Translations under genes and position numbers: made by a program | Origin: an uncultured Eubacteriales bacterium | Lineage (GTDB): Bacteria; Bacillota; Clostridia; Oscillospirales; CAG-272 | DNA: 64,000 nucleotides | Direction: 5' to 3' | NCBI GenBank assembly: GCA_902491535.1 | Contig: CABUHS010000007.1 | Coordinates: 1 to 64,000 of the forward strand | Notes under the pieces: generated by a model | The model's database searches: none | What the model was told of the DNA's origin: nothing | The model's input: only the letters and a program-made list of their open reading frames with translations | Shown: piece by piece, positions 8,818-17,426 of the stretch | Numbering within the stretch: position 1 is the first letter of the stretch | How the letters are laid out: the number at the start of each line of letters is the position of its first letter

Positions 8818-9690
8818 CTATGCACAGCAGTCACAGATTTCCTTTTTGCAGGTTTCGTTTCCAATGATAACCTCTCCGTGTGCATTTTCAATATCCATAA
8901 TAATTTCACCGACTGCGGGAACATAGATATGCCCGGACATCGGGTTTTTAATGCTGACGATAGGGGCGGTAAGAGTAGCTTCCACATCGGAACGCTCAAA
9001 GCTCAAATCAGTATCAATCATTTCGCAGTTTATGAGCTTCAGATTTTTGCAGTAGCAAAGGGGCTGTGTTCCGATGATCTTGCAGTTCTCAAAGGTGATG
9101 TTCTCGCTGTACCACGCAAGATATTCGCCCTTTACAACGCTGTTTCTGACCGTTATATTTTTTGCGTGCCAGAATGCGTCTTTGGTATCGAACACACAGT
9201 TTTCAAAAACGGAATCGCTGATATACTGGAAAGAATATTTGCCCTTGAAGCGAACATCACGGAAATTCAAGTGGTCGGAACGCATCATAAAATATTCGCT
9301 CTCGGCTGTGCAATCCTCCATTTCGATCCCGCGAACAGACCAGCCAAATTCAGGTGAAATAATGTCGCAGCCACGCATTTTAACAGCGGCACATTCACGA
9401 AGCGCCTTGATTCCGTGGAGTTTGGTATCGTTAATCTCCACATTTTCGGAATACCAAAGGGCGGCTCTGCAAAGCTCGGTCATTTCCGAATTTTCAATTT
9501 TCAGCCCAGTATCGTGCCAGAACGGATAGCGGAGATTGAAAAAGCAGTGATCTACCGCAACATCTCTGCCCTCCTTAAAAGCACTTTCACCGTCGGCAGG
9601 GCCGTCAAAGGCGCAGTCCTTTACTAAAATATCCTGTGCCGCATAAAGGGCTCTTTCTTCATCAAAAGTTTTGTTTGTAATCGTTGTCAT
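8818..9690 (-). CDS. DUF3737-family right-handed beta-helix protein
   Basis: A protein of about 290 residues made of repeated short strands of the form x-FENC-x and x-WYSENI-x, for example ALWYSENVEI, SVFENCVF, LAWYSENITF and LKLINCEM. This matches the DUF3737 family and a solenoid fold. There is no signal peptide. The C-terminus is Cys-rich (KKEICDCCA). I prefer the second ATG (9688-9690): the first is only 3 nt from GGAG, the second 9 nt. No function is established for the family; it is common in gut Firmicutes, often near oxidoreductases. The downstream gap to lysE is 49 bp without signals. Confidence 0.82.
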   Translation of the reverse strand: MTTITNKTFDEERALYAAQDILVKDCAFDGPADGESAFKEGRDVAVDHCFFNLRYPFWHDTGLKIENSEMTELCRAALWYSENVEINDTKLHGIKALRECAAVKMRGCDIISPEFGWSVRGIEMEDCTAESEYFMMRSDHLNFRDVRFKGKYSFQYISDSVFENCVFDTKDAFWHAKNITVRNSVVKGEYLAWYSENITFENCKIIGTQPLCYCKNLKLINCEMIDTDLSFERSDVEATLTAPIVSIKNPMSGHIYVPAVGEIIMDIENAHGEVIIGNETCKKEICDCCA

Positions 9691-9717
9691 AATCATGTAC
9701 TCCTTTCGGGGGTTATG

Positions 9718-9948
9718 TTATTTCTTTGCTTTCTTCATTTGATAGACAAGGTAATCAAGGCAGTCGATACATTTCTGTTCTCTGTGCAGAGAATCGAGCA
9801 GATTCTTTCTATGAGCTGCCAAGCGTTTTAAGCCGCTTGCTTCCTTGCCCTTTTGTAAATCTTCCATAAATTGCTCAATCGTTTCAGAATCACAGCCTGC
9901 GTCTTTCAGATTTTGAATGATAGCCTCTGTGGATTGATTTTCACGCAT
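9718..9948 (-). CDS. small helical protein of unknown function
   Basis: A 76-residue charged, helical protein with three cysteines (DAGCDSET, EQKCIDCL) and a Lys-rich C-terminus. RBS GAGG lies 7 nt from the ATG. I do not recognise a domain. Similar short proteins occur beside cyclophilin-like, flavodoxin and DUF3737 genes in gut Firmicutes, so it is probably a genuine member of this cargo block. The CIDC pair could bind metal or be redox active; this is a guess from composition. Confidence 0.65.
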   Translation of the reverse strand: MRENQSTEAIIQNLKDAGCDSETIEQFMEDLQKGKEASGLKRLAAHRKNLLDSLHREQKCIDCLDYLVYQMKKAKK

Positions 9949-9981
9949 GATGATCCTCTTTTCTAATATAGGGTATAGGGT

Positions 9982-10590
9982 TTACTCTCCGTCGCTGATT
10001 TGAACGATTTTATTGCCCCAGCCCTCCAATACGGGGTTATCTTCAACTGCACTGCGAAATTCTTCTGTGTCATCAAAATATCCTACCGGCGTATATTCGC
10101 CCGTCACCTCTGCGTCACCATAAAAAAGAACGATTCGATTCGGTTCAGAATAGTAGACGGTTCCGGCAGCTTCTTCGGTAACAGTTTCGGGATTCGAGGG
10201 GATTTCATAACGGCTGGGAATATCGTAATACTGCATAACCTCCCAATTCTCGTAGCCCTCGTAATTGTAGATTGGCAATCTCCAATCAGCCGTTCCCACA
10301 TGGCGGGCAATCGCTTTGGCTGTGTCATTGTCATACAGGTGCATGATAAACGGCTCGCCTCTGTCGCCAAAACGGACAACCAGTTCGGTTGCAGTAGTTC
10401 CGCTTTCGGATTCATCGTCGCTGTCAGAATCAGAACTTGGGGAATCATTGCTTACCACGCCGGAATTATTCGACGGGCGACTTTCGTTATTGTTATTGTT
10501 TTCAGGCTGACTGCTGCAACCGGCAAATGCACCGATAACAAGTACAAGCACAAGGGCAAGCGACAGACCTTTTAATGTAAACTTTTTCAT
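9982..10590 (-). CDS. cyclophilin-like fold lipoprotein
   Basis: A lipoprotein of about 202 residues. The signal peptide ends in a canonical lipobox (IGAFAGC, Cys at residue 24 from the chosen start). An Asn/Ser/Asp-rich linker follows, then a cyclophilin-like domain beginning at ELVVRFGDRG and ending with a YGDAEVTGEY and VGYFDD segment. I chose the ATG at 10588-10590 because AGGAAAGGAATTCTT lies directly upstream and the signal peptide starts there; the longer frame to 10683 reads through the promoter. It is a paralogue in design of the protein at 6836-7585 and keeps the lipid-anchor cysteine that the other has lost. It is the first gene after an internal LysR-type promoter. Confidence 0.87.
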   Translation of the reverse strand: MKKFTLKGLSLALVLVLVIGAFAGCSSQPENNNNNESRPSNNSGVVSNDSPSSDSDSDDESESGTTATELVVRFGDRGEPFIMHLYDNDTAKAIARHVGTADWRLPIYNYEGYENWEVMQYYDIPSRYEIPSNPETVTEEAAGTVYYSEPNRIVLFYGDAEVTGEYTPVGYFDDTEEFRSAVEDNPVLEGWGNKIVQISDGE

Positions 10591-10654
10591 AAGAATTCCT
10601 TTCCTGTGCCGGGGGCGGCACAAATAAATGATTTTTGTTTGTTCCTCTGTTATT

Positions 10655-10701
10655 ATTATAAATCCCGCCTCTGTATATAGCAAATACTTATATCAAATAC
10701 T
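10655..10701 (-). promoter_or_regulatory. internal LysR-type promoter and operator, copy 1
   Basis: Minus-strand promoter for the lipoprotein gene at 10590. The -10 TATAAT is at 10655-10660, the spacer is 17 bp, and the -35 TTGCTA is at 10678-10683. The -35 box is embedded in a 25-bp sequence (10677-10701) that recurs exactly at 16380-16404. Each copy holds a direct repeat CAAATACT-n5-CAAATACT. The element lies in the 133-bp gap between the permease stop and the lipoprotein start. Confidence 0.78.
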
Positions 10702-10723
10702 TGTATATAGGATAAAGGCATAG

Positions 10724-13075
10724 TTAATCGGCTACTAACACCGAAAGCGGAACTTTCTTGATTTTACCTGCTGACAACCAGCCAAAGACCGTAAAGAGAA
10801 CCGTCACGACGACCATAGGCAAAATCACGCTGATAAAATTCGGATGCGACTCAAAATTACTGATACCTGCCAGCTTCATCACAGAAGATACAATAGGATC
10901 TGTAACGACTGTTGCCAAGATCGTACCGACCAGTCCTCCGAGAACGGCAACCATAGCGAAACGCAGGGAAAAAGTCAGCCGCAGGCTTCGGGATGAAAAG
11001 CCAATCGCTTTATAAATACCTAAATCTTTCTGCTCGGCTGAAAGGATTTTACTGCCTGTCATAACCGTTACAATCAAGATAAAGACAATTACCAAAGCGT
11101 ACATCAGCACAAGGAGAGCCTGCATAGCCGAGATAATTCCGAAAAGTCCCGGCCAAGTATTTTCGTGAACATGAATATCACCGCCGTATGCGGATTCCAG
11201 AGCCTCGGTAATCACTCCTTTTTGTGAACTGTCCGCAAGAAAGTAATGCCAGCACCAAAGGTTCGGGGAATCCCTGCCGATTTTGAGATAACCCTCACGG
11301 CTCATACCGAAATTATCTCCCATATCATTTGCACAGGAATAAATACCTGATATGATGTATTCGCCGCTTCCGTTATCCCCACGAACCGTTACTGTATCGC
11401 CTATTTCAAGACCAAAGTTAGCGGCGATAAATTCCGTTATTACAATTTCGTTATCAGCCGTACAGGTGCGTCCCTCCAAAATGTGAAAACGCTCCGGCTC
11501 ATCAATGACATTCGCTGTATAGGAGATTCCGTTAAGCGAAGCCGTAGGCATTGCCAGTACATAGGTATCGGTAATATCCGAATACTCACGAATGGTTTTT
11601 TCAAATTCCTCCTGCGTCAATTCACCGAAAGACTGTACGCCGATGTCGTGGTCTGCGGGGTTGAAAGCGTCCATCATTCCCTTACCGTCAGAGCCGAGCC
11701 AAGAATCCATCCGTCCTACGAGAGAAGCAAAGAATGTAAGCAGGAGAGCTACAACAAAAGCCCCTATATACCGGCTCTTTCCACTCATTAACTGACGAAA
11801 TGCAAGGCGAAAATGAATTTTACCGCCAAATGCCGCAGGTCTTTTGATCTGTGTTATCACCCCGTCTGTTTCGCCACGAATCGCTTTCATCGGCGTAATT
11901 TTGCCGATCTTGCGGGTTCTGATAAAAATAAATAAGGCAAGTAAAAGCGAAATCAAAACAAATGCGGTCGCCATAAATAGGAGCGACGGCGTTTTGGGAA
12001 TCAACACACCTGTTGTTGTCAGCGTAGCGTCTGTAATCAGACCACCGAGAGGAACGGAGAATAAAAAGCCGATCACAAGTCCCGAAACAGCAGGAATGCT
12101 ATACTGCACAAGCTGTAACAGCCGAAGCCTGCTGCTGTTAAAGCCCACCGTTTTCAAAATCCCCATATTCACAAAGTCCGAAGCGATTGTACTGCTGATA
12201 CTGTGACTTAAAACAATCAGAACGACAAATAGTAATACAAGAACAAATGCAAGAAGAATCCCGCTGAACGCATTTTGCAGAATCAACATAAATCCTGCTA
12301 TGGCTTCCTTACTGTGAATGGCCTCTGTATATTCGGCAAGTGCAGTTTGTTCGTTTAGTAGGCTGTTTAGTTCTGAAATCGTCAACCCGCTTTCTTCTGC
12401 CCCGAAGATATGGAGCATTGCTCCATCACGGGCAAGAGCGTCGATTCCGGCATTATGGATAAGGTCTAACGCTATGGTTCGGTCTGATTCACCTATCAAA
12501 AAGCCTTTCATACCAATCATAGAGCTGCCCATATAAACATCTTCGTAAAAGCCCTTTACGGTGAGAGTGAGATTTCTTCCGGCTCTTGCAATGGGAAAGG
12601 TAATTTTATCACCGATCTTGATACCAAACATAGATACCATTGACGGTGACACATACACCTCACCCGGTGTAATCTCGTCGGGCTGTTTCGTATATCCCGA
12701 CAAATCATTGGTGAAAAAACGATAGCGGTTTTCCAAAGGGTTATAGGTGATTAGCTGCCCCTCGCTGTCGGATTCCATTTCGTTTGCAGTATTATAGTTT
12801 GAATAAATAAGGCTCTGTGTTTCCACACGCTCAATTTCTTCCAAAGCCTCTATGCTGTTTTTAAGCCTTGTTGTATCAGATAAATTTTCTACCCAAGCGG
12901 TCAGCTCACCAAATCCCGATCTGTTAAGCTCGCTCCCAATATAGTTTTCAGAATTAGTCCAAACGGTGAGCACCGTTCCAAGAGCAGCCGCTACAAGCAG
13001 GGTAAGGATAAAGATTCCGAAAAGTGCGCCCTTATGCCGCTTTAAGTTTGCTTTTAATAAAATCTTGTTTTCCAT
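10724..13075 (-). CDS. ABC transporter permease, FtsX/MacB-like (duplicated)
   Basis: A 783-residue membrane protein. One N-terminal helix (residues about 15-40) is followed by a large extracytoplasmic MacB-PCD-like domain, three helices around 265-385 forming the first FtsX core, another helix near 435, a second extracytoplasmic domain, and three final helices (about 660-775). This duplicated FtsX layout is the rule for Firmicutes exporters of peptides, lipoproteins or antimicrobials rather than importers. It is coded directly after the matching ATPase (15-bp gap) with SD GGAGG. In this block it probably exports a product or toxic substrate, or works on surface lipoproteins. The substrate cannot be read from the sequence. 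Confidence 0.88.
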   Translation of the reverse strand: MENKILLKANLKRHKGALFGIFILTLLVAAALGTVLTVWTNSENYIGSELNRSGFGELTAWVENLSDTTRLKNSIEALEEIERVETQSLIYSNYNTANEMESDSEGQLITYNPLENRYRFFTNDLSGYTKQPDEITPGEVYVSPSMVSMFGIKIGDKITFPIARAGRNLTLTVKGFYEDVYMGSSMIGMKGFLIGESDRTIALDLIHNAGIDALARDGAMLHIFGAEESGLTISELNSLLNEQTALAEYTEAIHSKEAIAGFMLILQNAFSGILLAFVLVLLFVVLIVLSHSISSTIASDFVNMGILKTVGFNSSRLRLLQLVQYSIPAVSGLVIGFLFSVPLGGLITDATLTTTGVLIPKTPSLLFMATAFVLISLLLALFIFIRTRKIGKITPMKAIRGETDGVITQIKRPAAFGGKIHFRLAFRQLMSGKSRYIGAFVVALLLTFFASLVGRMDSWLGSDGKGMMDAFNPADHDIGVQSFGELTQEEFEKTIREYSDITDTYVLAMPTASLNGISYTANVIDEPERFHILEGRTCTADNEIVITEFIAANFGLEIGDTVTVRGDNGSGEYIISGIYSCANDMGDNFGMSREGYLKIGRDSPNLWCWHYFLADSSQKGVITEALESAYGGDIHVHENTWPGLFGIISAMQALLVLMYALVIVFILIVTVMTGSKILSAEQKDLGIYKAIGFSSRSLRLTFSLRFAMVAVLGGLVGTILATVVTDPIVSSVMKLAGISNFESHPNFISVILPMVVVTVLFTVFGWLSAGKIKKVPLSVLVAD

Positions 13076-13090
13076 ATTGGGCCTCCTACC

Positions 13091-13852
13091 TTACCATCCC
13101 AAAGAGGAAAGCCAGTTAAGGACTTTGCTTTCTCTTACTTTCAAATCATCGTTTCCGTAGGGAGGCAAATCCAGTTCGTCCAGAATTTTACCGTCCTCCA
13201 AATATAAGATACGGTTTCCGTGTAAAGCGGCCCGGACATCGTGCGTTACCATTAAAATACTTTGTCCGTCGTGATTCAGCTCCGTTAAAAGGTTCATCAC
13301 TTCTTCGCTGTTTGCTTTATTGAGAGCACCCGTAGGCTCATCGGCAAATAAAAGTCCCGGATTGCCGATCATTGCCCTTGCAATAGCGGTTCGCTGGGCT
13401 TCACCGCCGGAAACCTGCGACGGTAAACGGTCTTTTGCGTCCTCGGCGTGCATTTTCATCAGCAGTAAATCGGTTTTTTGCCGAATCTCCTTTGTGCTTC
13501 CGGCTTTTGCGGCGAATCCGGCCACCGCAACATTTTCAAAAAGTGTTAAGTTGCTGACAAGATGTGTCTGCTGAAAAACAAAGCCAAATTCATTTGCACG
13601 AAGTTCAGCCATTTTCTTTTCGGAAAGTTTACTAATTTCCTTTCCCTTGAACTTTACGCTGCCGCCGGTAATGGTATCCATACCGCTCAAAGCATAAAGC
13701 AGAGTAGATTTTCCCGCTCCCGATGATCCCATAATCACCGTAAAGTCGCCCTCGTAAATATTCACATCAATACCTAACAGTATCTGTGTTTCTTTTCCGC
13801 TTTGCGTAAAGGATTTGCAAACTCCTTTTCCGCAGAGTATTGTGTTCTTCAT
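13091..13852 (-). CDS. ABC transporter ATP-binding protein, LolD/MacB-type
   Basis: A 253-residue ATPase partner of the FtsX-like permease. Walker A GSSGAGKSTLL is near residue 44, the Q-loop is FVFQQTHL, and the signature reads QVSGGEAQRTAIARAM instead of LSGGQ. Walker B is GLLFADEPTGAL, and the H-loop is MVTHDVRA. The FADEPTGALN segment is typical of the MacB/LolD subfamily. The start overlaps the stop of the AMP-ligase gene (ATGA), so the ligase, ATPase and permease are translated as a coupled set. The family is certain; the substrate is unknown. Confidence 0.92.
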   Translation of the reverse strand: MKNTILCGKGVCKSFTQSGKETQILLGIDVNIYEGDFTVIMGSSGAGKSTLLYALSGMDTITGGSVKFKGKEISKLSEKKMAELRANEFGFVFQQTHLVSNLTLFENVAVAGFAAKAGSTKEIRQKTDLLLMKMHAEDAKDRLPSQVSGGEAQRTAIARAMIGNPGLLFADEPTGALNKANSEEVMNLLTELNHDGQSILMVTHDVRAALHGNRILYLEDGKILDELDLPPYGNDDLKVRESKVLNWLSSLGW

Positions 13853-15204
13853 TTTGTTGCCTCCGTGATAATCAATCGTTTTTTACCTGTTTTCGGGTCG
13901 GGTTGGATTTCAGGGACAAAGTTTACATAGAATTGCACATACCCTAAACCCTTTTCTTCAAGAATTGTTTTCATCTGCCGCAGCATTTCGCTTCGTATCG
14001 TTTCCTGTAAGGAATCATTTGCAATCTCTGCGACCATTTCAAAAGCGTCCGGCGACAACTGTTTGAATTGATAATCACGCAGACCCTCAATGCAAAAGCC
14101 CTCGATTGCAAGGGGATGTAAAAATTCACACTTTCCGTTTCCATCGCTAAACCATAGAATATCCTCATTTCTGCCGAGCAATCCTACCGCACGAGTAAAC
14201 GGATAGCGGTTTTCTTTGGTTGGTGCTTCCAGCGTTAGACTGTCTGAAAGCCGATAGCGGATAAGCGGCTGAACAAAGTTGTAAAGGCAGGTAAGGTACA
14301 TCACGCCGTTTTCCATTTCAACGATGTTCATATCGTCAAACAGAATCATTCCCTCCTGCGGGTCGCTTTCCACTCCCAACGACAAGGATTCACTTGCTCC
14401 GTAAAAGTTAATTACCTGTGCCCCGAAAACATCTTCCAGATATTTTCTCAGGCTCGCACCAAGCGGTTCTCCGCAGGAAACAACACGCAAAATATGTAAA
14501 TCTACATCGCCCTTTTCGGCAAGCTCTGCAAGAATTTTGATAGCGGAGGGATAGCCGATAATCATATTTGGCTTAAATTTCTTAACGGCGCTGATCCATT
14601 CATCAAGGGGCGTTTTAATATCCAGATAAATTTGCTTTGCACCCACACCGTTGATTCCGTCCCCCACGGCCATTGCGCCGCCGTAGCGACCGTCAGTAGC
14701 GGCAATATATACAATGCGGGGGCCACCGGCCAAAAATTTAAGAATCTGCGGCATAGACATATTCCAGAGCGCCCCACGGATAATGCCGAGCAGCATACTG
14801 TTCCAAGCACTTTTGTCATATACGAAATACCCCGGTTTTCCTGTGCTGCCGGAGGAATGAACAATATGATATTTCCCGTTAAAAGGTTTTCGGTCGGGCT
14901 TTTCCTGTTCATCAAAGCGGCGAATTTCCTCCTGTTTTAAGCCCGGTACGGTCACAAGGCTGTCAAACTGCGACAAAAGAATGGTTTTGTCAATCGTAGG
15001 AAATTCGCACAGAGGGGTGCTGTCAATTTTGTCGGCGGTAATGCCCGCCTTTTCAAAGCTGTCCCGATAATAGGTCGAATGTTCATACGCATAGTGAAGC
15101 AGTCGGCGTAGTTTCTGCTTTTGCAAAGCGGAAATTTCATTGGGTGTCTTTTTTTCGTTTCTTTTCAGAGTGTATAAATCAAATAAGGTTTTTATATAGT
15201 TCAT
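13849..15204 (-). CDS. PaaK/CapK-like AMP-forming acyl ligase
   Basis: A 451-residue adenylate-forming enzyme of the phenylacetate-CoA ligase / coenzyme F390 synthetase-like group. The phosphate loop is HSSGSTGKPGYF at about residues 116-127. The second core motif is NFYGASESLSLG near 260, and a small C-terminal domain ends with KTGKKRLIITE. Relatives activate aromatic or fatty carboxylic acids to acyl-AMP and often acyl-CoA. The gene overlaps the upstream amidase stop by 4 nt and the downstream ATPase start by 4 nt. The neighbourhood suggests that an acid freed from an amide by the secreted hydrolase could be activated here; this is inference. The true acceptor could also be an amine or a sugar. 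Confidence 0.82.
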   Translation of the reverse strand: MNYIKTLFDLYTLKRNEKKTPNEISALQKQKLRRLLHYAYEHSTYYRDSFEKAGITADKIDSTPLCEFPTIDKTILLSQFDSLVTVPGLKQEEIRRFDEQEKPDRKPFNGKYHIVHSSGSTGKPGYFVYDKSAWNSMLLGIIRGALWNMSMPQILKFLAGGPRIVYIAATDGRYGGAMAVGDGINGVGAKQIYLDIKTPLDEWISAVKKFKPNMIIGYPSAIKILAELAEKGDVDLHILRVVSCGEPLGASLRKYLEDVFGAQVINFYGASESLSLGVESDPQEGMILFDDMNIVEMENGVMYLTCLYNFVQPLIRYRLSDSLTLEAPTKENRYPFTRAVGLLGRNEDILWFSDGNGKCEFLHPLAIEGFCIEGLRDYQFKQLSPDAFEMVAEIANDSLQETIRSEMLRQMKTILEEKGLGYVQFYVNFVPEIQPDPKTGKKRLIITEATK

Positions 15205-16316
15205 TGTTCCTGTCCTCCTGTAACGGTAAAAACATAGGGTTCTGTGTAATTTTCACGGTGATAATACCGAACCTCACCGGTGGTCTGATTCATGACAATA
15301 CTCCATTCGGTAGATTCAAATTCTCCGAAATTGTCCTTGCTTACCCTGTCGAGAGCGTCCCGCACATCGTTCATTTCCATTGTTTCGGAATCTGCAAGGC
15401 GATTCATCAGAATCTCATAACGCTCGTGTGACTGTGTTGTGCCGATTCCGTTCTTTTCACCCTCTGCTAAATAAAAATTGGTAACTGCCGGAGTTTCGGT
15501 AACAACCATTTCATTGTTTACATATTCCACAACCACGCTGTTCCCGGCTCGGTCTGCAATCGCAAAATGCACCATATACCCAAAAGAAGCGTGCATATCG
15601 TAACTGCTTAACAGTTCGATGGCCTCCTCTACATTAGCGGCTTTGTCGAGCAGCAGACGAATAGCGGTCGTGGTCGTAATATCGGGCTTGTCCGTATTCT
15701 GTTCAATGGTATCGCTGTCCTCTATCATATTCACCGAAACAGCAAGTCCCATTTCATTCAGTCCGTCAAGGGGAGCATACAGTCCGGCAAGCGCCTGAAT
15801 CCCATCGGGCAATCTCGAAAGGCTGATTCCACTCATACTGATAAAATCTGTGTTGACCGTAGAAATTGAAGCGTAGCCATTGTCCGGCTCATTTTGTACG
15901 ATCATTGCGTTACAGGTGTTCCAGTCAAAGTTTCTGCCGAACAGAGAATCGCCGTTTGCATTTTGTACCGACAATGTACTGCACCCAAAGGGATTGCCGC
16001 CGAACAGCAAGCTGCCTATATCGGACATCACATTATCCATTAAAAAGGAAACCACCTCGGAATCAGAGGTTGCGCCGCCTTGTTCCAGAAAGAGATCAAA
16101 ACCATAATCCCCGGTATGCCGTACTGCGGAAAATCCGTCCGTAAGTTCGATGATTTCATCGGTGAGTACAATGGAATTAAGCGGCTCGTTTTCTCCTGTG
16201 TCAGAGGTGGAAACATTATCAGTATCGTTTTCTCCCTGTTCTTCTGAACTGCTGCACCCTGCAAATGCCGCCGCAATCATTAGGGCTGCAAGCAGGATAA
16301 TAAATATTTTCTTCAT
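15201..16316 (-). CDS. choloylglycine-hydrolase-family (Ntn) lipoprotein, bile-salt-hydrolase-like
   Basis: A 371-residue lipoprotein. Its signal peptide ends in AAAFAGC (lipid Cys21). A domain of the linear amide C-N hydrolase family begins at Cys112 (FGCSTL). Arg128 and Asp131 follow at +16 and +19, the same spacing as Cys2/Arg18/Asp21 of bile salt hydrolase and penicillin V acylase. Further family-like positions are Asn in AVTNFYL and Arg in SHERYEIL. An active enzyme would need cleavage before Cys112 to free the N-terminal nucleophile, which would separate the lipid anchor from the catalytic domain. It is the first gene after the main LysR-type promoter. The substrate could be an N-acyl amide or conjugated acid; hydrolase activity is inferred from motifs. 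Confidence 0.85.
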   Translation of the reverse strand: MKKIFIILLAALMIAAAFAGCSSSEEQGENDTDNVSTSDTGENEPLNSIVLTDEIIELTDGFSAVRHTGDYGFDLFLEQGGATSDSEVVSFLMDNVMSDIGSLLFGGNPFGCSTLSVQNANGDSLFGRNFDWNTCNAMIVQNEPDNGYASISTVNTDFISMSGISLSRLPDGIQALAGLYAPLDGLNEMGLAVSVNMIEDSDTIEQNTDKPDITTTTAIRLLLDKAANVEEAIELLSSYDMHASFGYMVHFAIADRAGNSVVVEYVNNEMVVTETPAVTNFYLAEGEKNGIGTTQSHERYEILMNRLADSETMEMNDVRDALDRVSKDNFGEFESTEWSIVMNQTTGEVRYYHRENYTEPYVFTVTGGQEQ

Positions 16317-16357
16317 AGGTCAAACTCCTTTTGCTATGCGATTAACTTTATGACTTT

Positions 16358-16404
16358 ATTATATCTGCGGCGAAAGAGAATAGCAAATACTTATATCAAA
16401 TACT
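16358..16404 (-). promoter_or_regulatory. main LysR-type promoter and operator, copy 2
   Basis: Minus-strand promoter of the cargo operon. The -10 TATAAT is at 16358-16363, the spacer is 17 bp, and the -35 TTGCTA is at 16381-16386. The -35 lies inside the 25-bp repeat at 16380-16404 that is identical to 10677-10701. The divergent LysR promoter begins 10 bp away at 16414, the classical layout for a LysR activator and its target. Confidence 0.82.
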
Positions 16405-16413
16405 CTCGTATGC

Positions 16414-16442
16414 TTGACAAGCATATTTGTTTGTGATACACT
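16414..16442 (+). promoter_or_regulatory. promoter of the LysR regulator
   Basis: TTGACA (16414-16419), 17-bp spacer, TACACT (16437-16442), followed by AAGGAGG and the ATG of the LysR gene at 16469. Back-to-back with the cargo promoter, so LysR bound there could also repress its own gene. Confidence 0.75.
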
Positions 16443-16468
16443 AACTGCATAACAAGGAGGAGCTTTTT

Positions 16469-17344
16469 ATGGAATTTCGTGTGCTTCAGTATTTTTTAGC
16501 CGTTGCGAGAGAGGAAAGCGTTTCCGGGGCGGCAGAATATCTTCATCTGTCACAACCGACACTTTCCCGCCAGCTCAAGGATTTGGAGGAAGAACTCGGC
16601 AAGCAACTGTTTATAAGAGGTAACAGAAAAATAACCCTCACGGAAGAGGGTATGATACTACGCAAGCGTGCGGAGGAAATCACAGAACTCGTTAAAAAGG
16701 CGGAAGATGAGATTTCAGCGTCTGACGATATGCTCGCCGGAAATATTACGATTGGCGCCGCCGAAACAGACGGCAACCGTTTTTTGATAAAGGCAATGAA
16801 TACCTTACAGGAACATTATCCGCTGGTGCATTTCAACATTATAAGCGGGGATAAAGTTATGATAACCGAAGCGATTGACCGGGGGCTGATCGACTTTGGG
16901 CTGATTTTCGGAAATGTCGATTTGACAAAATATGATTCAATTCCGGTTCCTTATAAAGATACTTGGGGCGTCCTTATGCGGCGTGACGCACCTCTTGCAG
17001 ATAAGGAAGTTATCACGGCAGAGGATTTAATAGATAAACCGTTGATTATTTCACGGCAGGCATTTCAAAATGTAGAATTCAAAGGCTTTTTTCATTGTGA
17101 ACAAGAGCAGCTTCATATTGTTGCGACTTATAACCTGTTATTCAACGGTTCACTTATGGCTGACGAGGGAATGGGTTATGTTCTTTGTTTCGATAAGCTG
17201 GTGAATGTTTCGGGAAACAGTAATCTGTGTTTTCGTCCGCTCGAACCGAGAGTGGAAGCGGGTATGAGTATTGTTTGGAAAAAGTATCAGGTGTTTTCTA
17301 AACCCGCACAGAAATTTTTGCAGATATTGCAGGAAAAAGAATAG
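16469..17344 (+). CDS. LysR-family transcriptional regulator
   Basis: A 291-residue LysR-type regulator. The N-terminal winged helix-turn-helix (about residues 1-60) has SGAAEYLHLSQPTLSRQLKD and LFIRGNRKITLTEEG. A substrate-binding domain of the CysB type fills the rest. It is transcribed divergently from the cargo operon, and its likely binding sequence (direct repeat CAAATACT-n5-CAAATACT) sits between the two promoters and again inside the operon. The inducer is unknown; it is probably a substrate or intermediate of the encoded pathway. Strong SD (AAGGAGG) 8 nt before ATG. Confidence 0.93.
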   Translation: MEFRVLQYFLAVAREESVSGAAEYLHLSQPTLSRQLKDLEEELGKQLFIRGNRKITLTEEGMILRKRAEEITELVKKAEDEISASDDMLAGNITIGAAETDGNRFLIKAMNTLQEHYPLVHFNIISGDKVMITEAIDRGLIDFGLIFGNVDLTKYDSIPVPYKDTWGVLMRRDAPLADKEVITAEDLIDKPLIISRQAFQNVEFKGFFHCEQEQLHIVATYNLLFNGSLMADEGMGYVLCFDKLVNVSGNSNLCFRPLEPRVEAGMSIVWKKYQVFSKPAQKFLQILQEKE

Positions 17345-17393
17345 AGATTTAATAGAATGGAAGCTTAATAAATAAAAATAACTTATAAAGTTT

Positions 17394-17423
17394 AGCGGCG
17401 GCAAGAAAAATCTTACCGCCGCT
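17394..17423. terminator. bidirectional hairpin between lysR and tnpV-like gene
   Basis: Stem AGCGGCGG (17394-17401) with CCGCCGCT (17416-17423), extended by an inner AAGA/TCTT pair. It lies between the convergent LysR gene and the TnpV-like gene, so it can end both. Its run of T is short. Confidence 0.6.
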
Positions 17424-17426
17424 TAT

